A stretch of 19,414 nucleotides of DNA from Paracoccaceae bacterium (GTDB lineage: Bacteria; Pseudomonadota; Alphaproteobacteria; Rhodobacterales; Rhodobacteraceae). Numbering within the stretch: the first letter of the stretch is position 1; each line of letters begins with the position of its first letter. The position numbers and the translations under genes were made by a program. Below, piece by piece: positions 1 through 6,849 of this stretch. The notes beneath the pieces were generated by a model. That model saw only the letters and a list, made by a program, of their open reading frames with translations, searched no databases and had not been told where the DNA came from. The DNA is taken from the NCBI GenBank assembly GCA_007123625.1, contig SKKS01000075.1, positions 1-19,414 on the forward strand, given 5' to 3'.

Positions 1-1545
1 ATGCGCCTCGCCCTCGAAGGCCAGCATATGCGTGCACAGCCGGTCAAGGAAAAACCGGTCGTGCGAGATGATGACGGCGCAGCCGGCGAAATCCTCCAGC
101 GCGGCTTCCAGCGCCTGCAGGGTTTCCACGTCCAGATCGTTGGTCGGCTCGTCGAGCAGCAGCACATTCCCGCCCGCGCGCAGCAGTTTCGCCATATGCA
201 CGCGGTTGCGCTCGCCCCCCGAGAGCAGGCCCACCTTCTTCTGCTGGTCGCCGCCCTTGAAGTTGAAGGCGCCGACATAGGCGCGGGAATTCACCTCGGC
301 ATCGCCAAGCTGGATCACGTCCAGCCCGTCCGAGATTTCTTCCCACACGGTCTTTTTCCCGTCCAGCGCATCGCGCGACTGATCCACATAGGCCAGTTTC
401 ACGGTGTCGCCGAACTCGATGGTCCCTTCGTCCGGCGTTTCCTGCCCGGTCAGCATGCGAAACAGCGTCGATTTGCCCGCACCATTGGGGCCGATCACGC
501 CGACGATCCCGCCAGGCGGCAGGGCGAATGACAGATCCTCGATCAGCAGGCGGTCGCCATAGCCTTTTTTCAGACCCGTCACTTCGATCACCTTGCCGCC
601 CAGCCGGGGGCCGTTGGGGATGATGATCTGCGCGCGACCGATTTTCTCGCGTTCGGACTGGTTGGCCATTTCCTCGTAGGCCGAAATCCGGGCCTTGGAT
701 TTCGCCTGCCGGGCCTTGGCACCGGCGCGGATCCATTCCAGTTCGCGCTCAAGCTGTTTCTGCCGCGCCTTGTCCTCGCGCGATTCCTGCGAAAGGCGCT
801 TGGCCTTCTGCTCCAGCCAGCTTGAATAATTCCCCTCGTAGGGAATCCCGCGCCCACGGTCGAGCTCAAGAATCCAGCCGGTGATGTCGTCCAGGAAATA
901 GCGGTCATGGGTAACGATCAGGATCGTGCCCTTGTATGCGATCAGGTGCTTTTGCAGCCAGGCCACGGTTTCCGCGTCCAGGTGGTTGGTCGGTTCGTCC
1001 AGCAGCAGCATGTCGGGCGCTTCAAGCAGCAGCTTGCACAGCGCCACGCGCCGCTTTTCGCCGCCCGAGAGCGATTCCACCGGGGCGTCGTCGGGGGGGC
1101 AGCGCAGGGCCTCCATCGCGACATCGATCTGGCTGTCCAGGTCCCACAGGTTCTCGGCGTCGATCTGGTCCTGAAGCGCGGCCATTTCGTCGGCGGTTTC
1201 GTCCGAGTAGTTCATGGCGAGTTCATTGAAGCGGTCGAGCTTGCCCTTCTTTTCGGCCACGCCCAGCATCACGTTCTCGCGCACGCTCAGTGCGGGGTCC
1301 AGGTGCGGCTCCTGCGGGAGGTAGCCCACGCGCGCGCCCTTGGCGGCCCAGGCCTCGCCAGTAAAGTCGGTGTCCTGCCCGGCCATGATGCGCAAAAGCG
1401 TGGACTTGCCCGCACCGTTAACGCCCACCACGCCGATCTTGACGCCCGGAAGGAAGCTCAGGCGAAGGTTCTCAAAGCATTTCTTGCCGCCGGGATAGGT
1501 CTTGGAGACGCCATCCATGTGATAGACATACTGATACGAGGCCAT
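1..1545 (-). CDS. ettA: Energy-dependent translational throttle protein EttA (ABC-F ATPase), 3' end cut by window
   Basis: A soluble ABC-F protein with two ATP-binding cassettes. Family members bind the ribosomal E site and gate early elongation according to the ATP/ADP ratio. The reading frame is open for 515 residues from ATG 1545 to the window edge. The family is about 550 residues long, so roughly 35 C-terminal residues are missing. Cassette 1 has Walker A GVNGAGKST (from residue 41), signature LSGGE (159-163) and Walker B LLLDE with the catalytic Glu at 184. Cassette 2 has Walker A GPNGAGK (352-358). There are no membrane segments. The N-terminus MASYQYVYHMDGVSK is typical of EttA. A GGAG Shine-Dalgarno sits 8 bases before the ATG. 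I checked the frame at both Walker A motifs and found no frameshift. Other ABC-F paralogues such as Uup are less likely given this N-terminus. Confidence 0.93.
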   Translation of the reverse strand, partial: MASYQYVYHMDGVSKTYPGGKKCFENLRLSFLPGVKIGVVGVNGAGKSTLLRIMAGQDTDFTGEAWAAKGARVGYLPQEPHLDPALSVRENVMLGVAEKKGKLDRFNELAMNYSDETADEMAALQDQIDAENLWDLDSQIDVAMEALRCPPDDAPVESLSGGEKRRVALCKLLLEAPDMLLLDEPTNHLDAETVAWLQKHLIAYKGTILIVTHDRYFLDDITGWILELDRGRGIPYEGNYSSWLEQKAKRLSQESREDKARQKQLERELEWIRAGAKARQAKSKARISAYEEMANQSEREKIGRAQIIIPNGPRLGGKVIEVTGLKKGYGDRLLIEDLSFALPPGGIVGVIGPNGAGKSTLFRMLTGQETPDEGTIEFGDTVKLAYVDQSRDALDGKKTVWEEISDGLDVIQLGDAEVNSRAYVGAFNFKGGDQQKKVGLLSGGERNRVHMAKLLRAGGNVLLLDEPTNDLDVETLQALEAALEDFAGCAVIISHDRFFLDRLCTHMLAFEGEAH

Positions 1546-1567
1546 GAGGTCCGCTCCGCTGCTGATC

Positions 1568-1584
1568 GGGGTTTGGCCAACCCC
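1568..1584. repeat. Small perfect inverted repeat in the ettA leader
   Basis: GGGGTT and AACCCC form a 6-bp stem around a 5-base loop, 22 bases upstream of the ettA start and just before its Shine-Dalgarno. No T-run follows on either strand, so a terminator is unlikely. It could affect ettA translation or be incidental. The rest of the 1546-1745 gap shows nothing recognisable. Confidence 0.3.
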
Positions 1585-1745
1585 TACAGGCCGCGTCCGG
1601 TCACTGCAAGCACGCGGTGGGCATGACGCGGGCGATTGCCGACCCTGTCCATCCGGTCGGCGCGCTGTGTTCGGCATGCGATGGCCCCGGCCCAAGGCAA
1701 AGCGTCTGTTCACAAGCACTGAAATGCAGATGGCGGCGGGAAGAA

Positions 1746-1822
1746 TGGCGCGCCCGAAAGGATTCGAACCTCTGACCCCCAGATTCGTAGTCTGGTGCTC
1801 TATCCAGCTGAGCTACGGGCGC
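1746..1822 (-). tRNA. tRNA-Arg (anticodon ACG)
   Basis: The minus strand folds as a complete cloverleaf of 77 bases including an encoded CCA (GCCA at 1749-1746). The acceptor stem GCGCCCG (1822-1816) pairs with CGGGCGC (1756-1750). The anticodon stem CCAGA/TCTGG encloses the loop CTACGAA, giving anticodon ACG, which is normally edited to ICG and reads CGU/CGC/CGA. The T-arm carries the expected GGTTCGAATCC. It lies between a histidine kinase gene and ettA, all on the same strand, and appears to be a separate single-tRNA transcript. Confidence 0.97.
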
Positions 1823-1833
1823 GCAATGACGGC

Positions 1834-1862
1834 CTGATACAGGCCCGCGCCGGGCAATGCAA
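1834..1862 (-). promoter_or_regulatory. Probable promoter of tRNA-Arg
   Basis: On the minus strand TTGCAT (1862-1857) and TATCAG (1839-1834) are separated by exactly 17 bases and resemble a sigma-70 -35/-10 pair. Transcription would start around 1827, a few bases before the mature tRNA 5' end. The hexamers match consensus only partly, so this rests mainly on spacing and position. Confidence 0.4.
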
Positions 1863-1919
1863 GACCACCCGGCAGGAAAATTCAGCCCCCCGATGCACCG
1901 TGCGCGGGCGGGGCGGGCG

Positions 1920-3305
1920 CTAGTTCGACAGCGGCAGCGTGATGCGGAATTCGGTGCCGTCGGCATCGCTGCGCTGCAACTCCAGCGTCCCGCCATGCCC
2001 GCGCACCAGTTCGGCCGCGATCACAAGTCCCAGCCCGATTCCGCCCTTGCGCACCCCGCCCTGAAACGCAGTGAACAGATGGTCGCGCGCCTTTTCGGGC
2101 AGGCCGGGGCCGGTGTCGCCGATGACGATCACAACGCCCTCATCCTCGGCAAAGGCCGACACCTCGATGCTGCCGGGGCGGGCGGATGCCTCGATCGCCT
2201 GCCGGGCGTTGCGCACCAGATTGGTCAGCACCCGGAACAGCTGCTCATGGTCCACGCTCAGGCTGAGTCCCGGTGGCACATCGACGAGGAATTCCACCTC
2301 CGGGGTGCCGGTGGCGGCCAGTTGCTCGTTCTCGATCACATCGGCCACCAGCGGCGCCAGCGCGACGCGCGCCAGCCGGGGCGGCGGCTCTTCGGCCTTG
2401 CCGAAGGCCAGCGTCGTCTCGCACAGGTTGATGGCGCGCGACAGCGCGTTCAGAAGCTTCGGCGCCGCACGCTTCACCGCCGGGTCGTCGCTGTTTTCCA
2501 TCCGGTCGGCAAACAAGCTGGCCGAGGCCAGGATGTTGCGCAGGTCGTGGCTGATCCGCGCCACCGCCCCGCCCAATTGCGCCAGCCGCTCCTTCTGGCG
2601 CAGGTTGCCGGTCAGTTGTGTCTGCATCTCGTGCAGTGCGTCCTCGGCCTCGCGCAGTTCGCGCACGCGGGCGGTGGGGGCGATGACGCGGCGGGCATCC
2701 TCGGGCGCTTCGGCATAGCGGGCCATGGCGCGGACAAGGCGACGGATCGGGGCGACCATAAGCAACTGCACTGCCGCGAACAACAACAGCGCCGTGGAAA
2801 CCGAAATCGCCAGCGACAGCCACAGAATCCGCTGGCCATATTCCAGCATTTCGACCCGCAGCGGCCCGGTTTCCAGCGTCACCTCGATCAGAAGGCCCGC
2901 TTCGCGCACCGGATCGCCGATGACCCGGATCACACGGTTTTCGGGGTCGAACAGAACCGCCATCGCATCGCGCATCAACATCACTGCCCCCGGATCGCGC
3001 AGATCGAATGTGGCGCTGACCGGTTGTGGCAAGGGCGAGGACAGCACCAGTTCGCGCACGGCATCGCGCCGCAGCACAACGTTGAACACGCCCGCGTTTT
3101 CCAGCAGCTCGCGCGCCAGATCCTCTTCGATGAACCCCGGGCTGGCCAGCAGTGCAAGCGATGCGATCTGCGAGCGTTCCAGCCGCGCCAGCAGGTAATC
3201 CTCGCGGAAGCGCGCGACCGAGGGCACGAAGATCAGGATCTCGGCCAGCATGACGAAGATGATCGTCAGCATCAGGAACCGGCCTGAAAGCGATCTGAAA
3301 AACAT
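1920..3305 (-). CDS. Membrane sensor histidine kinase
   Basis: A 461-residue two-component sensor kinase. One N-terminal membrane segment (about 8-28) and a second (about 160-184) enclose a periplasmic sensor region of about 130 residues that I do not recognise. A HAMP-like linker (about 185-235) leads to the dimerisation domain with H-box ISHDLRN, phospho-acceptor His253. The ATPase domain has an N-box NLVRNARQA (Asn366), G1 box DTGPGL (from Asp397) and G2 box GGIGLGL (421-427). All catalytic motifs look intact. There is no receiver domain and no adjacent response regulator gene, so its partner is elsewhere. It starts 24 bases after the stop of the upstream flavin disulfide oxidoreductase, with an AGGGG ribosome-binding site, which suggests co-transcription with that gene and the TVP38 gene. 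The sensed signal is unknown. Confidence 0.9.
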   Translation of the reverse strand: MFFRSLSGRFLMLTIIFVMLAEILIFVPSVARFREDYLLARLERSQIASLALLASPGFIEEDLARELLENAGVFNVVLRRDAVRELVLSSPLPQPVSATFDLRDPGAVMLMRDAMAVLFDPENRVIRVIGDPVREAGLLIEVTLETGPLRVEMLEYGQRILWLSLAISVSTALLLFAAVQLLMVAPIRRLVRAMARYAEAPEDARRVIAPTARVRELREAEDALHEMQTQLTGNLRQKERLAQLGGAVARISHDLRNILASASLFADRMENSDDPAVKRAAPKLLNALSRAINLCETTLAFGKAEEPPPRLARVALAPLVADVIENEQLAATGTPEVEFLVDVPPGLSLSVDHEQLFRVLTNLVRNARQAIEASARPGSIEVSAFAEDEGVVIVIGDTGPGLPEKARDHLFTAFQGGVRKGGIGLGLVIAAELVRGHGGTLELQRSDADGTEFRITLPLSN

Positions 3306-3329
3306 GCACGCCCCTTCGCCCGCAAGCGG

Positions 3330-4733
3330 TCAGGGCATGAACCTCTGCACCAGCCGCACCACCCGCTTTACCATAGGGTTATCAAAGAGCCGCGGCGAGA
3401 AATAGGCCCCTGCACCACGTTTGCCAATTTCCGCCAGCGTCGGATAGGGCAGGACCGTTCCCGCAAGCGCGCTGAGCTTCATGCGGGCCGACACCGCCAC
3501 GCACAGCGGCGCGATCAGTTCACCCGCGTGGGCGCCCACGATGGTTGCCCCCACCGGGCGCCCGGAGACAACCAGCAGTTTCAGGAATCCTTCGGTCCGG
3601 CCCTCGGCCTGCGCGCGGTCTATCTGCGCCATGTCCACGCGCAGCACTTCCAGCCGTCCGCCGTATTTGTGGCGCGCTTCGGCTTCGGTCGGGCCGACCT
3701 GCGCCAGTTCGGGGGCGGTATAGGTCACGCGCGGAATGTGATCGGCGCGCGCCTTTGCGGGCAGGCCGAACAGCATGGAGCGGATGATCACCCCGGCATG
3801 ATATCCCGCAAGATGCGTGAACTGCCCGCGCCCGGCCACATCGCCAATGGCATGGACCCGGCGGTTGCTGGTGCGTAGATCGTCGCCCACACGCACCCCG
3901 GTGCGATCATGGACAATGCCCGCAGCGTCAAGGTTCAGCCGCTCGATGTTCGGCTTGCGCCCGACCGCGACCAGAAGGTGGGTGCCGTGAAACACCGTGC
4001 CGCCCGCGACCTGCAACTCGATCGCGCCCTTGCGCCCCGAGACCTTCTCGACCTGCGCGCCTTCGATGATCTCGATCCCTTCGCCGCGCAGGTGTGATAG
4101 CACCACTTCGGCGGCGTCCGCGTCGTCCCGCCCCAGCGCGCGGGCGCCTTCGATCACGGTCACGCGCGCGCCGAGCCGCCGGTGCGCCAGCGCCATTTCC
4201 AGCCCGATCGGCCCGCCCCCGATCACCAGCAGATGCCCGGGAAGGTCGGGGTTGTCGAAAAGCGTTTCATTGGTGAAATGCGGCGTCTCCGTCAGTCCCG
4301 GGATCGGCGGCACCAGCGGCGAAGAGCCGGTGGCGATGACGAAGCGGCGCGCCTGGATCGTTTGCCCGGCCGCTTCGACCGTGTCGGGGCCGACAAAATG
4401 GGCATAGGCTTCGATCACCTGCACGCCCAGCCCCTGGAACCGCTCGACACTGTCATGGGGCGCGATGGCGGCGATGGCGGCCTGCACCCGTGCCTGCGCG
4501 GCGGTATAGCGCGCGCGGGCCGCATCGGCATCGACCGGCCCGGCCGCGTGCGCGTCCCGGGCCGCCGCCAGCAGCGCCTTGGACGGCACGCATCCGTAGT
4601 TCAGGCAGTCACCGCCCATCTTGTGGCCTTCGATCAACACCACGCGCGCGCCCATCTGCACCGCGCCCGCCGCCACCGACAACCCGCCCGAGCCGCCGCC
4701 GATCACACAGATATCCGTCTTGATCCGGCTCAT
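3330..4733 (-). CDS. FAD-dependent pyridine nucleotide-disulfide oxidoreductase (mercuric reductase-like)
   Basis: A 467-residue cytoplasmic flavoprotein of the dihydrolipoamide dehydrogenase/glutathione reductase/MerA family, expected to use NAD(P)H. The N-terminal FAD motif is GGGSGG (12-17). The redox disulfide is CLNYGC (Cys43, Cys48), followed by VPSK. A second Rossmann motif, VIGGGPIGLE, binds NAD(P)H, and the C-terminal dimerisation domain ends near FMP. The family's catalytic C-terminal His-Pro-Thr is Tyr430-Pro-Thr here, with Glu435 kept, and no MerA-type C-terminal cysteine pair or heavy-metal domain is present, so mercury reduction is unlikely. I chose the ATG at 4733 because the FAD motif begins right after it and because it overlaps the TVP38 stop by 4 bases (ATGA). 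Open frame further upstream is a shadow of TVP38. Fused versions of these two proteins are known in other bacteria. The substrate is unknown. Confidence 0.9.
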   Translation of the reverse strand: MSRIKTDICVIGGGSGGLSVAAGAVQMGARVVLIEGHKMGGDCLNYGCVPSKALLAAARDAHAAGPVDADAARARYTAAQARVQAAIAAIAPHDSVERFQGLGVQVIEAYAHFVGPDTVEAAGQTIQARRFVIATGSSPLVPPIPGLTETPHFTNETLFDNPDLPGHLLVIGGGPIGLEMALAHRRLGARVTVIEGARALGRDDADAAEVVLSHLRGEGIEIIEGAQVEKVSGRKGAIELQVAGGTVFHGTHLLVAVGRKPNIERLNLDAAGIVHDRTGVRVGDDLRTSNRRVHAIGDVAGRGQFTHLAGYHAGVIIRSMLFGLPAKARADHIPRVTYTAPELAQVGPTEAEARHKYGGRLEVLRVDMAQIDRAQAEGRTEGFLKLLVVSGRPVGATIVGAHAGELIAPLCVAVSARMKLSALAGTVLPYPTLAEIGKRGAGAYFSPRLFDNPMVKRVVRLVQRFMP

Positions 4734-5461
4734 GCGCGCGGCTCCACGGGACGCAGGCGCCGCAGCAGCAGCGGCAACAGCGCCAGTGCCGCAAGGCCCA
4801 GCAGCGGCCCAAGGATGTGCCATTCGAAAATGATGCCCAGGTTCGGCGTCTCGCCCCGTGCAAAGACCTCGCCCAATCCGGCGCCCACCCAAGTGTAGAC
4901 CACGGCGCCCGGGATGATACCCAGAAATGTGGTCGCCGCGAACACGCCCACCCGTACCCCGATCAGCGCGGGCAGGACGTGCATCACGAAGAAGGGGACA
5001 ACCGGCGCCAGCCGGATCGACAGCAGCACCGAAAATGCATTCTCGCGGATCGCCGCCGCGATACGCTTGAGCTGCCCGTCGCTTGCGTCGATCCGCGCGG
5101 CCATCCCCTTGCCCAGCCCCGCGCGCACCGCAAGAAAGATCAGCACCGCGCCGATGCTTGCGCCCACCACACTGAACAGTGCGCCGGGAAATACCCCGAA
5201 CAGGAACCCGCCCGTCAATGTCCCCGCCGTGGCCCCGGGCAACGAAAACGCGACGATCGACACATAGGCCGCCACGAACAGCACCGCCGTCAGCGCATAG
5301 TGAGAATCGCGAAAGGCCAGAAGCAGGTCGCGATTCTCGCGCAGTGCATCGAAAGTCAGATGATCGCGCAGCACCAGCGCGCCGGTCAGCGCCACCAGGA
5401 CCACAAGAACCAGCGGCAGCCGCTGACGCCATCCCGGCGCCGAAGGAGAATTCGCATGCAT
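4730..5461 (-). CDS. TVP38/TMEM64 family (DedA-like, SNARE-associated domain) membrane protein
   Basis: A 243-residue inner-membrane protein with about six hydrophobic segments (roughly 14-32, 56-76, 85-113, 150-169, 171-195 and 212-235). The family signatures are SLPGATAGTLTGGFLFG (73-89) and RLAPVVPFFVMHVLPALIG (150-168, Arg-x-x-Pro-x-x-Pro). DedA/TVP38 proteins are implicated in lipid scrambling or proton-coupled membrane homeostasis, but this subgroup has no fixed role. The last codons overlap the oxidoreductase start (ATGA), indicating translational coupling. The start is uncertain. ATG 5461 gives a normal family length and has an AAGGA about 12 bases upstream. The frame stays open to 5836, with other in-frame ATG codons that would add a low-hydrophobicity leader. 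Confidence 0.88.
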   Translation of the reverse strand: MHANSPSAPGWRQRLPLVLVVLVALTGALVLRDHLTFDALRENRDLLLAFRDSHYALTAVLFVAAYVSIVAFSLPGATAGTLTGGFLFGVFPGALFSVVGASIGAVLIFLAVRAGLGKGMAARIDASDGQLKRIAAAIRENAFSVLLSIRLAPVVPFFVMHVLPALIGVRVGVFAATTFLGIIPGAVVYTWVGAGLGEVFARGETPNLGIIFEWHILGPLLGLAALALLPLLLRRLRPVEPRA

Positions 5462-5775
5462 CACGTCAGCTTGTCCTTTTCGATTGCACATGTCCGAAAG
5501 CATGCATCCCTGTTCGCCCAGAGTGGCGCGAAGGTTGCGCCTTGCACAGACCGGATCACGCCGGGTTGATGAGAACCCACCGAATGCGCCGCGATTGTTA
5601 CAGTCCCGCGATGCGCCTGCGGTACATGTCATGCGCAAAGCGTTCTTTCGAGGGCTTTTACGCGCGGCGTGAATTGACTCGGGTCGCGGGGACAGGTAAT
5701 GCCCGGGCCTGAATTGGACTTTGGCCCGCGCCGCATCCGGCGGTGACGTTGGCCTGAACCCTGAGGACCAGAGCG
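5462..5775. other. Divergent intergenic region between the TVP38 operon and rpmH
   Basis: This 314-base stretch has no credible gene. It must hold the promoters of two divergent units. On the plus strand a likely rpmH promoter is listed separately. On the minus strand two small hairpins lie in the presumed TVP38 leader: GGCGC/GCGCC near 5525-5545, and GGGTT (5563-5567) with AACCC (5574-5578). I see no recognisable riboswitch, DnaA-box cluster or operator. Confidence 0.5.
5674..5702 (+). promoter_or_regulatory. Candidate rpmH promoter
   Basis: TTGACT (5674-5679), a 5/6 match to the -35 consensus, is followed after 17 bases by TAATGC (5697-5702), a poor -10. A start near 5709 would leave a leader of about 65 bases before rpmH. 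Position and the good -35 support it. The weak -10 keeps confidence low. Confidence 0.4.
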
Positions 5776-5910
5776 ATGAAACGCACTTTTCAGCCCAGCA
5801 ACCTGGTGCGCAAACGCCGGCACGGCTTTCGCGCACGCATGGCCACCAAGGCCGGGCGCAAGATCATCAACGCACGCCGTGCGCAGGGCCGCAAGAAACT
5901 GTCGGCCTGA
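5776..5910 (+). CDS. rpmH: 50S ribosomal protein L34
   Basis: A 44-residue, very basic protein that begins MKRTFQPSNLVRKRRHGF and ends QGRKKLSA, an almost canonical bacterial L34. It is a late-assembling protein of the large ribosomal subunit that contacts 23S rRNA. It starts the conserved rpmH-rnpA-yidD order, with rnpA 42 bases downstream on the same strand. The ATG at 5776 is fixed by the conserved N-terminus, and an AGGA lies about 10 bases upstream. Confidence 0.98.
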   Translation: MKRTFQPSNLVRKRRHGFRARMATKAGRKIINARRAQGRKKLSA

Positions 5911-5919
5911 TACCATGCG

Positions 5920-5933
5920 GGGCGCTGGCGCCC
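5920..5933 (+). repeat. Short GC hairpin between rpmH and rnpA
   Basis: GGGCG and CGCCC form a tight stem around CTGG in the 42-base gap. No clear T-run follows, so it is not a convincing terminator. It could stabilise the upstream rpmH message or partly attenuate rnpA, which needs far less expression. This role is inference only. Confidence 0.3.
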
Positions 5934-5952
5934 TTGCGTCCGGCTGCGCGCC

Positions 5953-6447
5953 ATGACGCGAAACACCGATACCGGCCAGAACGCCGCACCCGCCCGGGTT
6001 GCGGCGCCTTATCTTTTGCCGCGTGCCGATGCGGTGCCTCCGGTGGAAACCCTGCGGTTTCGCCGCGATTTCCTGCGCGCGGCTTCGGCGCTGCGCGAGC
6101 ACGCACCGGGGCTGTTGTTACAGGCGCGCGCGCGGCAATGGGCGGGGGATGGAACGGGGCAGGGTGACGGCGCCACGCCTCCGGGGTTGATCCGCGTTGG
6201 CTTCACCTGCTCGAAAAAGATCGGCAACGCCGTGACCCGCAACCGCGCGAAACGGCGACTGCGGGCAGCGGCACAACTGGTGCTTGCGCGCCACGGCCGC
6301 CCGGGCTGGGATTATGTGCTGGTGGGGCGGCCCGGCGCCACGGTCAGCCGTGATTTTGCCGCCCTTTGCGCCGATCTGCGCGGTGCGTTGGCCACGATCC
6401 ACGACGAGACCCCGCGCCCGCCCCAGCGCAAGGGCGCGCGCGGGTGA
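5953..6447 (+). CDS. rnpA: Ribonuclease P protein component
   Basis: The 164-residue protein subunit of RNase P, which with the catalytic RNA removes tRNA 5' leaders. The conserved core begins near residue 32 (VETLRFRRDFLRAA). The RNR signature that binds the catalytic RNA is SKKIGNAVTRNRAKRRLR (87-104). Two features differ from the roughly 120-residue enterobacterial protein. There is an N-terminal extension of about 30 residues. A Gly-rich insertion (about 62-78) also precedes the IRVGFTCSKK strand. Similar extensions occur in alphaproteobacterial RnpA. The stop overlaps the yidD GTG start by 3 bases. ATG 5953 is the first in-frame start, and a shorter product from a later start cannot be excluded. 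Confidence 0.95.
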   Translation: MTRNTDTGQNAAPARVAAPYLLPRADAVPPVETLRFRRDFLRAASALREHAPGLLLQARARQWAGDGTGQGDGATPPGLIRVGFTCSKKIGNAVTRNRAKRRLRAAAQLVLARHGRPGWDYVLVGRPGATVSRDFAALCADLRGALATIHDETPRPPQRKGARG

Positions 6448-6788
6448 CCCCGGCGGCGTGGATACTGTCGTTGCCGGTGCGGGCCTATCGGCTGGTGCTC
6501 AGCCCGTTTCTGGGTCATGCCTGCCGTTTCCAGCCGACATGCTCGGTGTATGCGCTTGATGCGCTGGAACGCCACGGCGCGCTGCGCGGCGGCTGGCTGG
6601 CGCTGCGGCGGATCGGCCGGTGCCATCCGTGGGGGTCCAGTGGGTATGACCCGGTGCCCGGAACCGTGCGCCCCGAGGACATGCCCGACGCCGTGCCTGA
6701 TGTCGCCCCCGATCCCGCCGCCCCCGACACCCGTCCGCAGTCCGCGCCCCCTGCCGCCGCCCGCAACACGACCCCGCGCGCGGATTGA
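6444..6788 (+). CDS. yidD: Membrane protein insertion efficiency factor YidD
   Basis: A 114-residue small protein that helps the Sec/YidC machinery insert inner-membrane proteins. The family core is present: an amphipathic N-terminus, PVRAYRLVLSPFLGHACRFQ (11-30), the cysteines of ACRFQPTCS (27 and 33), and RCHPWG with Cys60. The GTG start at 6444 sits in a GTGA overlap with the rnpA stop, which argues for translational coupling. In-frame codons further upstream belong to the rnpA shadow. After the core (about residue 75) comes a Pro/Ala/Asp-rich, apparently disordered tail of about 38 residues that most YidD proteins lack. The next gene is ttcA, not yidC. Confidence 0.93.
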   Translation: MTPAAWILSLPVRAYRLVLSPFLGHACRFQPTCSVYALDALERHGALRGGWLALRRIGRCHPWGSSGYDPVPGTVRPEDMPDAVPDVAPDPAAPDTRPQSAPPAAARNTTPRAD

Positions 6789-6849
6789 CTGACCGCCTCC
6801 CCCGCACCGGCACTTCCCCCGGACCGCGCGCTCTGGCATAAGGTTTGCC

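Noticed and set aside
1877..1910. Possible terminator after the histidine kinase (CCCG..CGGG hairpin followed by AATTTT on the minus strand).
   Set aside because: The stem is short and interrupted, and the T-run begins about 6 bases after it. Too weak to list as a feature.
1857..3287. Long plus-strand frame opposite the histidine kinase.
   Set aside because: A typical high-G+C antisense frame rich in Arg, Gln and His, with no recognisable domain. The minus-strand kinase has all catalytic boxes.
4720..4733. TTGATCCGGCTCAT, resembling an FNR site, at the start of the disulfide reductase gene.
   Set aside because: Only one half-site fits. The other is CTCAT, and it is coding sequence over the start codon, so it is probably chance.
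4734..5432. A long open frame upstream of and in frame with the disulfide reductase, which would give a 700-residue protein.
   Set aside because: It is the antisense-free shadow frame of the TVP38 gene. The composition is Arg/Gly/Ala-rich with no domain, whereas the TVP38 frame has clear membrane segments and family motifs, and the reductase core begins right after ATG 4733.
5462..5775. Possible replication origin near rpmH, as in some bacteria.
   Set aside because: No DnaA-box cluster, AT-rich stretch or dnaA/dnaN gene is present, and in alphaproteobacteria rpmH is usually not at the origin.
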